From assembly GCF_021278025.1 (NCBI RefSeq), contig NZ_JAIBHJ010000009.1, positions 1-64,000 of the forward strand: 64,000 nucleotides of DNA, given 5' to 3'. A model generated the notes under the pieces. The model was not told the DNA's origin and did no database searches. It was given only the letters and a program-made list of their open reading frames with translations. Numbering within the stretch: position 1 is the first letter of the stretch; the number at the start of each line of letters is the position of its first letter. The translations under genes and the position numbers were made by a program. The stretch is from Motilimonas sp. E26. Its GTDB lineage: Bacteria > Pseudomonadota > Gammaproteobacteria > Enterobacterales > CBDFNC01. Positions 58,428-64,000 of this stretch are shown one piece after another.

Positions 58428-59630
58428 TTGAGCGCAATTGTGATTAAAAAATACTGCCGTTCGCTTTTTCCTAATAACCAAATTGATTCTGTTTCATTGG
58501 CTTTATTGTTTAGTTGCTTTGTCGTCGGGGTGGCTGGCTCATTCACTATTCCGACCATGAGTCTGTTTATGAACGATGAAGTTGGCGTGCGTCCGGCGTT
58601 GCTCGGTGGCTTTTTTGCAGCGCTGGCTATTTCTGGTGTGTTAGTAAGCCAAGGTATTGCATACTGGTCTGATAGTGGTATAGACCGGAAAAAGCTGATC
58701 CTCATATGTAACTTAATGGGGGTGATCGGCTTTTCCATTTTTGCTTTTAGTCGTGACTATTATGTGTTGCTTGCCAGTGCGATGTTATTTATGAGCACCT
58801 CTTCGGCCGCACTGCCACAAATGTTTGCTTTAGCGCGAGAAATTCTCGATCGCCGCAAACAAAATGCCGAAAAATTTAGCTCAGTATTAAGAGCGCAAAT
58901 AGCCCTAGCTTGGGTAGCGGGTCCGCCTTTAGCTTTTTTTATTGCCGATGGTTTTGGTTTTCGTTTCCTATTCTTACTCGCCGCCTTGATGTATGTCTTG
59001 TTGACATTGGTGGTGTTAGCTCGTTTACCGAGCCTTGAGCCTGTGCCCCCTAGTAGCCATGCAAGCGATAAAAAAATAAGTTTATGGCGTGATAAAGACT
59101 TGCTGTTGTTATCGGCTTCTTTTGTATTCATGTATGCCGCAAACAACATGTACTTAATTAGTATGCCGCTTTATATCGCTAAAGAGTTACAGTTGGCGCC
59201 TGAGTTAGCAGGCATGATGATGGGTGGTGCGGCGCTACTTGAAATTCCAGTTATGTTGATGGCGGGAACCTATGCATTACGTTTTGGCAAGCATAAGCTA
59301 ATTTGTTGCTCGGTGTTGGCGGGCACGGCTTTTTATATTGGCATTTTGCTAAATGAAAGCTTATGGGGATTTATCGCCTTACAGTGTTTTAACGGCATTT
59401 TTGTCGGCGTTACTTCCGCGCTTGGAATTTCTTATTTTCAAGATCTAAAGCCAGATAAAATCGGCCAAGTAACCACACTTTATGCTAATTCTATTAAAAC
59501 AGGTGGTGTTTTAAGTGGTGTGATGGCGGGTTTTATTGCTGATAGTTTTGGGTTCTACTCTGTTTTTATAGCTTGTACCTTGTTAACCTTGCTGGCGTTT
59601 TTCACTGTATTAAGGGTTAGGCATGTTTAA
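58428..59630 (+). CDS. MFS transporter of the sugar efflux (SetA/SetB-like) type
   Basis: The 400-residue product has about 12 hydrophobic segments and a loop with ALAREILDRRKQNAEKFSSV and ALAWVAGPPLAFFIADGFGF, characteristic of SetA/SetB sugar exporters (ARE and WxxGPP-like motifs). E. coli SetA and SetB export lactose and glucose analogues. The start is uncertain: TTG at 58428 has no clear ribosome site, and a GTG lies at 58440. Substrate not determined. It is a single gene behind the repeat. Confidence 0.78.
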   Translation: MSAIVIKKYCRSLFPNNQIDSVSLALLFSCFVVGVAGSFTIPTMSLFMNDEVGVRPALLGGFFAALAISGVLVSQGIAYWSDSGIDRKKLILICNLMGVIGFSIFAFSRDYYVLLASAMLFMSTSSAALPQMFALAREILDRRKQNAEKFSSVLRAQIALAWVAGPPLAFFIADGFGFRFLFLLAALMYVLLTLVVLARLPSLEPVPPSSHASDKKISLWRDKDLLLLSASFVFMYAANNMYLISMPLYIAKELQLAPELAGMMMGGAALLEIPVMLMAGTYALRFGKHKLICCSVLAGTAFYIGILLNESLWGFIALQCFNGIFVGVTSALGISYFQDLKPDKIGQVTTLYANSIKTGGVLSGVMAGFIADSFGFYSVFIACTLLTLLAFFTVLRVRHV

Positions 59631-59692
59631 ACACCTTGTGATCGATATACAGTCTATTGTATGTTGCGCCCTCGCCTGACAGGAAATATGCC

Positions 59693-60649
59693 ATGCCAAT
59701 TCTAGACAACAAGGATCTCGTTCACTCTGCTTATTTAGAGTTTACCCGCCAAAGCTGGGCTGAGTTGCGAGATAACGTTCCACTGACTTTGTCTGAGCAA
59801 GACTTGGCTAAGCTGAAAGGGATAAATGAAGATATTTCACTGCAAGAAGTAGTGGATATTTATTTACCTTTATCGCGATTACTCAACTTGTATGTTGAAG
59901 CGAGACAAAAGCGCAGCACGGTACAGGGGCAATTTCTTGGCGTAACCGATTTCCACGTGCCCTATATTATTGGTATTGCCGGTAGCGTGGCCGTTGGGAA
60001 AAGTACCACTGCACGTATTTTGCAGGCTTTGTTATCGTGTTGGAGTGATCATCCTAAAGTTGCGTTGGTCACCACTGATGGTTTCTTGCACTCAAACCAA
60101 GAGTTAGAGCAGCGTGGCTTGATGGCGAAAAAAGGCTTTCCTGCCAGTTATGATATTCGCAGTTTAGTTAAGTTTGTGTCTGACATTAAATCTGGTCAGC
60201 CGAAGGTGACAGCGCCGGTTTATTCCCATTTACAATACGACATTGTTCCGGGTGAATATCAAGTAGTTGAACAACCCGATATTTTGATTTTAGAAGGACT
60301 TAACGTGTTGCAAAGCGGCATGGATTATCCTGACCAGCTACACCGCGTATTTGTATCTGATTTTGTTGACTTTTCACTGTTTGTACATGCTGAACAAAAG
60401 CAGTTGAAAGATTGGTATATACAGCGTTTTCTGAAATTTAGAAGCGGTGCTTTTACCGACCCCAATGCATATTTCCATCATTATTCTAACCTTTCTGAGT
60501 CGGAAGCCAGCAAAACGGCGAGCCGGATTTGGGATGAGATCAATGGCGTTAACTTAGTTGAAAATATTAGTCCAACTCGTGAACGCGCCAACTTGATTTT
60601 GACCAAAGGTGAGGGGCATCAAGTTGAGAAAATTTGGCTGCGTAAATAG
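59693..60649 (+). CDS. coaA: Pantothenate kinase (type I)
   Basis: First step of coenzyme A synthesis, phosphorylating pantothenate. The 318-residue product has the P-loop [54 protein letters not shown] and the C-terminal [20 protein letters not shown]. Length matches E. coli CoaA (316). I chose the ATG at 59693 with AGGA 8 bp upstream; earlier starts would add 12 residues outside the family. The P-loop and YDVP-like region (YDIVPGE) are intact, and feedback by CoA is expected. Confidence 0.96.
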   Translation: MPILDNKDLVHSAYLEFTRQSWAELRDNVPLTLSEQDLAKLKGINEDISLQEVVDIYLPLSRLLNLYVEARQKRSTVQGQFLGVTDFHVPYIIGIAGSVAVGKSTTARILQALLSCWSDHPKVALVTTDGFLHSNQELEQRGLMAKKGFPASYDIRSLVKFVSDIKSGQPKVTAPVYSHLQYDIVPGEYQVVEQPDILILEGLNVLQSGMDYPDQLHRVFVSDFVDFSLFVHAEQKQLKDWYIQRFLKFRSGAFTDPNAYFHHYSNLSESEASKTASRIWDEINGVNLVENISPTRERANLILTKGEGHQVEKIWLRK

Positions 60650-60877
60650 CCTAAGCTGAACGTGAGCTAGACGCCATTCTTGTAAAAAGTGCTTTTATCA
60701 CCGCACAGTTTTGACTTTTATCCTCTTTCGCTATCTTGCTGCTTGCAGCCTTTCTTGCTGTAATATTGGACTCAATTGTCATTAAAAAGTAAACGTCAGC
60801 AAGATATACTGCGCGTTTAATGGCGATATTTTGCCGTGTCACAACGGTTATTGTTTTAGACTGCAAGGAAGGTTGCT

Positions 60878-61339
60878 GTGAGTAATTCAGTTCAGTTTTT
60901 GGTTGATGCCAATGGCGTGCGTCAAGCTGTTGTTATTCCGATTGATTTGTACAATGAGCTGATTACCTTAAAGCAAGAAATAAAAACCCTCAAACCCGCA
61001 CAGCAAGAAAGTTATCACTTCCAAAGTAAAGATGCCCTCGCCAATGGCTACCCGAAAGGCCCTGTGACTAAGCCGAGTTTTGTCGTGTTACGTGGCTCTA
61101 CCGCTAACTTTTCAAATGTTGGCTCGTTACGACCCGCTATTAAAAAATTACGTGATGAGCTGCTCGCTCAGGGCACGGTGGTGCAACAAGGTGAGTTGTT
61201 ATTGTTTGATAAGGAAGTAGAGTTTACTAGCCCCAGTATGGCGGCTTGCTTTATTGCCGGTAACGCGCGCAGTGGGTTAGATGCTTGGGTTAATAGCCAG
61301 GGCAAAACATTAAAGCAATCTGGCTACGGTAAGAAGTAG
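60878..61339 (+). CDS. DUF4357 domain protein
   Basis: The 153-residue product has a C-terminal DUF4357-type domain (about residues 70-153): VLRGSTANFSNVGSLRPAIK, LFDKEVEFTSPSMAACFIAG and AWVNSQGKTLKQSG. The N-terminus VDANGVRQAVVIPIDLYNEL resembles the DNA-binding half of prevent-host-death-type proteins. DUF4357 is often appended to methyltransferases and nucleases; here it stands alone. GTG start with AAGGAAGG upstream. Function unknown, perhaps nucleic-acid binding. Confidence 0.75.
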   Translation: MSNSVQFLVDANGVRQAVVIPIDLYNELITLKQEIKTLKPAQQESYHFQSKDALANGYPKGPVTKPSFVVLRGSTANFSNVGSLRPAIKKLRDELLAQGTVVQQGELLLFDKEVEFTSPSMAACFIAGNARSGLDAWVNSQGKTLKQSGYGKK

Positions 61340-61351
61340 GCTCTTAGGGCA

Positions 61352-61933
61352 TTATTGTTTATAGCTTTGGAGCAGCTCTGCGAGTGCGCGCTGGTAATGG
61401 GCTTTTGCCGTCTCTGGCGCCAGCCAATCAAACCAGCAAACACCAAGATACAGGCTATTTATTTGATAAACAAAGTAATCTAAATCAAGGTCTGGTTTAA
61501 ATAAGCCGAGGTTAATTGCCTGCTGAGCGCATTGCTTAAGGTGATCGCCCCAAGTTTGCTGTTGTATTTTTAGCTCGTTTTCTATTGCCCCGCCGATATC
61601 ATCAAACCCAACCACAGCACCAATAAAGAAACAGCCGCCACTGAATCTATGGTTCCATTGGTACCAGTGCTCACAAATACTGATTAAGCGCTCGATAGGG
61701 TGCTCTAAGTGTCTTGTCGGTCTTATCACCCGTTCATTAAACACCAGTTGTGCATATTGCAGCAGATCGAGTTGCAGTTTTTGTTTTGATTGAAAGTGGG
61801 CATAAACCCCGCTTTTTGACATGCCGCGGGCTTTGGCTAGATTGCCTATGGTCAAGCAATTAAGGCCTTGTTGACTGGCAAGATCTAGCGCAGTGCGCAA
61901 AATGGCCATTCGAGTGACCGTGCCTTTTTTCAT
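61352..61933 (-). CDS. TetR-family transcriptional regulator
   Basis: The 193-residue product has an N-terminal TetR HTH (ILRTALDLASQQGLNCLTIG, NLAKARGMSKSGVYAHFQSK) and a helical ligand domain with SGGCFFIGAVVGFDDIGGAI. The latter resembles regulators in the TetR_C_6/YsiA-like group, where Cys-containing pockets sense small molecules. No target gene is adjacent: the neighbours are a DUF4357 gene (convergent) and a two-component system. It may act on a distant operon. Confidence 0.9.
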   Translation of the reverse strand: MKKGTVTRMAILRTALDLASQQGLNCLTIGNLAKARGMSKSGVYAHFQSKQKLQLDLLQYAQLVFNERVIRPTRHLEHPIERLISICEHWYQWNHRFSGGCFFIGAVVGFDDIGGAIENELKIQQQTWGDHLKQCAQQAINLGLFKPDLDLDYFVYQINSLYLGVCWFDWLAPETAKAHYQRALAELLQSYKQ

Positions 61934-62092
61934 CTATGCCCCTCAGTTGACTTAGTTGAACGCGTATTTTTTGGTGGCTAAAATTACGTAATGATTGTTA
62001 AGCAATGATTGTTAAGTAATAGTGCGTTCGTGCGCTTTTTTCAATAAGGCTTTGCAGTTTACATTTTGATTAACTGCGATGGCAGGGGCCGC

Positions 62093-63478
62093 TTAGCTTG
62101 TTTGCGAAAGCAGTACTTCAGGGGGGAAGATGATATCAATTTTTAGGCCCGGCTGATTGTCACTTAAATGGATTTGGCCTTGGTGCAAGCTAACAATGGC
62201 TTTTACAATTGATAACCCCATGCCAAAACCGCTACTGTTACGGCTCTTGTCTAAGCGGTATAAGCGTCTAAATACCCGATCAAATTCTTCTTCAGGGATG
62301 CCGTTGCCATTATCCGCTATGGTAATGCCGTTACTCGCAATCGTTACGTCGACTTGAGTTCCGTCGGGACCATACTTAACGGCGTTGTCGACGAGGTTAT
62401 AAATCGCCCTAAACAATAAATTAGGATCACCAGTGAGCTGGCAAGTGTCGTGGACTGTCAGGGTGATTTTTTGCTCTTTATCTTCAGCAATAGGTTGGAT
62501 CAAATCTTGTACATCTTGGCATATCGAGGCTAAATTACAGGTTTTATGTTCGGTGCCTGAGACGCCTTTCTCTAATCGCGACAGCTCTAACATGGCATTA
62601 AAGGTATCCATAATGTGATCAAGCTCTTGCAGTAATAAATTGCGCCACTCTAAGTCTTCGTCCGTTAACGATTGCTGGCTAAGGCTATCTTCGACACGGA
62701 TCCGAAGGCGCGACAGTGGGGTGCGCAAATCATGGGCAATGTTATCGGTCACACTCGATACCGAACCAATAAGTTCGTCTATTTCATCAAGCATTTGGTT
62801 GATTTGCATGGCGATATGATCAAATTCATCGGACTCATCGCTGATAGGCAAGCGTGCTTGTAAGCGGCCTGCTTTTACCTCTGCGGTTAAGCGGTTGATT
62901 TGCCTTACGCGGTGTAACACGCGTGAGTTAAAGATAAAACCAACCACTAAGGTAAAGATCATCCCCGCGCCAAGGGCGCTTAAACTAGCGGTGCTAAAGC
63001 TTTGATCTAGCGCATCTTGGCTATCATCTATCAGGCCAACCAGTAAGGTGCCAAAGGGGGTTTTTAATCGCGTGGCCATTACTTTCTTTAATTCCATTTC
63101 ACCTAAGTAATTGGTGGCAAGAATGGGAAAGTGTAAAACCGCAGGGTAGTGGGGAATATTTTGCGGCAAGTGGTTAAGGTTGCCAAATACTTGGTTGTTG
63201 CGCCTTAAGGCGAGTACCATATTATTGGTTTGTGAAGCACGCTCCACTACCGATTGAATAAAGCTTTGTGTGGTCATGCTGTTAGCATTTGCGAGGGAAA
63301 TAAAACCCTCTGCAGCTAATGTTAACCTTTGATTTTGCTCTCTTTGCTGTCCAGCAATGGAAAAGTGATAAACCATCGCCAAGATACCGCCACTGATAAA
63401 AAGCACCAGTAGGGTAAAGGCTAAGGTAAAGCGCCAAATAGAGGTGCGAGTAAAAATACTAAGGTGCTCGGACAACAT
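62093..63478 (-). CDS. Sensor histidine kinase of an OmpR-type two-component system
   Basis: The 461-residue product has membrane helices near residues 15-35 and 165-190 flanking a periplasmic sensor, a HAMP domain (RLTAEVKAGRLQARLPI region), HisKA (about 245-310; H box DNIAHDLRTPLSRL) and HATPase with N box NLVDNAVKYGPDG, G1 IADNGNGIPEEEF and G2 GFGMGLSIVKAIV. It is complete. The start at 63478 (MLSEHLSIF) overlaps the response regulator stop, indicating translational coupling; an ATG at 63487 is also possible. The signal is unknown. Confidence 0.93.
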   Translation of the reverse strand: MLSEHLSIFTRTSIWRFTLAFTLLVLFISGGILAMVYHFSIAGQQREQNQRLTLAAEGFISLANANSMTTQSFIQSVVERASQTNNMVLALRRNNQVFGNLNHLPQNIPHYPAVLHFPILATNYLGEMELKKVMATRLKTPFGTLLVGLIDDSQDALDQSFSTASLSALGAGMIFTLVVGFIFNSRVLHRVRQINRLTAEVKAGRLQARLPISDESDEFDHIAMQINQMLDEIDELIGSVSSVTDNIAHDLRTPLSRLRIRVEDSLSQQSLTDEDLEWRNLLLQELDHIMDTFNAMLELSRLEKGVSGTEHKTCNLASICQDVQDLIQPIAEDKEQKITLTVHDTCQLTGDPNLLFRAIYNLVDNAVKYGPDGTQVDVTIASNGITIADNGNGIPEEEFDRVFRRLYRLDKSRNSSGFGMGLSIVKAIVSLHQGQIHLSDNQPGLKIDIIFPPEVLLSQTS

Positions 63479-64000
63479 AGCCAGCACCGCGAACCGTATG
63501 GATCAGTTGGCTTTCACCTTCTTCTTCTAGCTTTTTACGCAATTTGGCGACATGTACGTCGATCACATTGGTTTTTGGATCAAAGTGGTAATCCCACACC
63601 GATTCAAATAATAAGGTGCGTGAAACCACCTGATCTTGATGCTCGAGTAAATAACGCAGTAGCTGAAACTCTTTCGGCTGCAGCTTTACTTCACGCTGAC
63701 CACGCATGACCTTGTGACCCACTAAATCCATCACTAGGTCTTCAATACTTAACTCAGTAATTTGTTGTGGCTGATGTTGCTTGCGTTGCATCAAGATTTC
63801 AGCGCGAACTAATAGCTCTTGAAAAGAAAAAGGTTTAGTTAGGTAATCATCACTGCCGGCTTTTAACCCTTTTATGCGCTCATCAACATGGCTTAAGGCA
63901 CTTAAAAATATAACCGGGGTTTGATCGCCTGTGGCACGTAAGGCTGACAGAAGCTTAAGTCCATCCATTTTTGGCAGCATGCGATCAAGTACAATTAAAT
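63459..64000 (-). CDS. OmpR/PhoB-family response regulator (partial at window edge)
   Basis: The reading frame stays open to the last base of the window. Visible sequence begins LIVLDRMLPKMDGLKLLSAL, so the phospho-acceptor Asp is present in IVLDRMLP. The receiver ends with the switch Lys in DDYLTKPFSFQEL, followed by a C-terminal winged-helix domain (KLQPKEFQLLRYLLEHQDQV, IDVHVAKLRKKLEEEG). The N-terminal 45 or so residues are outside the window. It is the upstream partner of the kinase and overlaps it by 20 bp. Confidence 0.95.
   Translation of the reverse strand, partial: LIVLDRMLPKMDGLKLLSALRATGDQTPVIFLSALSHVDERIKGLKAGSDDYLTKPFSFQELLVRAEILMQRKQHQPQQITELSIEDLVMDLVGHKVMRGQREVKLQPKEFQLLRYLLEHQDQVVSRTLLFESVWDYHFDPKTNVIDVHVAKLRKKLEEEGESQLIHTVRGAGYVVRAP

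Overview
The window reads as a chromosomal segment of a marine gammaproteobacterium of the Alteromonadales type (Shewanella, Ferrimonas, Agarivorans or Motilimonas-like). This rests on gene content and order: ubiE-ubiJ-ubiB-tatABC-tatD, gppA/rhlB/trxA/rho, ubiD-ferredoxin-fre, and polA-Spot 42-engB-cytochrome c4-yihI-hemN. Two large methyl-accepting chemotaxis proteins, a multi-sensor GGDEF protein and a class II-type peptide export system are interspersed. No tRNA, rRNA, CRISPR array or intact insertion sequence was recognised.

Layout. 1-1300: sensor kinase cut off just after its H box. 1.8-7.2 kb: ubiquinone synthesis (ubiE, ubiJ, ubiB) running into the Tat translocon (tatA, tatB, tatC) and tatD. 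7.2-11 kb (minus strand): chemoreceptor, Rho inhibitor rof, ppiC and a PHO-box-controlled secreted protein. 11.3-14.4 kb: L,D-transpeptidase and an Omp85-like barrel gene split by a 265-bp TA-flanked inverted-repeat element. 15.2-19.7 kb: amino-acid exporter, hemB, LysR regulator, CDF-like transporter. 19.7-25.8 kb: gppA, rhlB, trxA, rho and an unknown exported protein. 26-31.7 kb: ubiD, ferredoxin, flavin reductase, a second PHO-box gene and a ferredoxin-reductase fusion. 31.7-39.1 kb: lipoprotein metalloprotease, a flavoprotein disulfide reductase with a peroxiredoxin-glutaredoxin hybrid, and a triple-sensor diguanylate cyclase. 39.2-46.4 kb: epd, then an AT-rich accessory block with a double-HTH regulator, a double-glycine leader peptide, its C39 peptidase ABC exporter and a CvaA/HlyD-type adaptor. 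46.4-64 kb: chemoreceptor, three or four regulatory RNAs, polA, engB, cytochrome c4, yihI, hemN, sugar exporter, coaA, a TetR regulator and a two-component system cut by the window edge.

The non-coding content is rich. A CsrB-type RNA (about 48.84-49.14 kb) is recognised from repeated GGA motifs and a stretch nearly identical to enterobacterial CsrB. Two adjacent RyhB-type cores (49.8-50.12 kb) each lie downstream of a Fur-box-like palindrome. A Spot 42 homologue lies directly after polA. Two 7-4-7 PHO boxes precede two unrelated-looking secreted proteins.

The most promising undescribed system is at 40.7-45.7 kb: a putative microcin-like secreted peptide with a 15-residue GG leader, a hydrophilic charged mature part with two cysteines, a complete C39-protease exporter, a divergent membrane-fusion protein and a regulator with two HTH-like segments, but no recognisable immunity gene. 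The main inferences, the peptide's function and the mobility of the repeats, cannot be proven from sequence alone.
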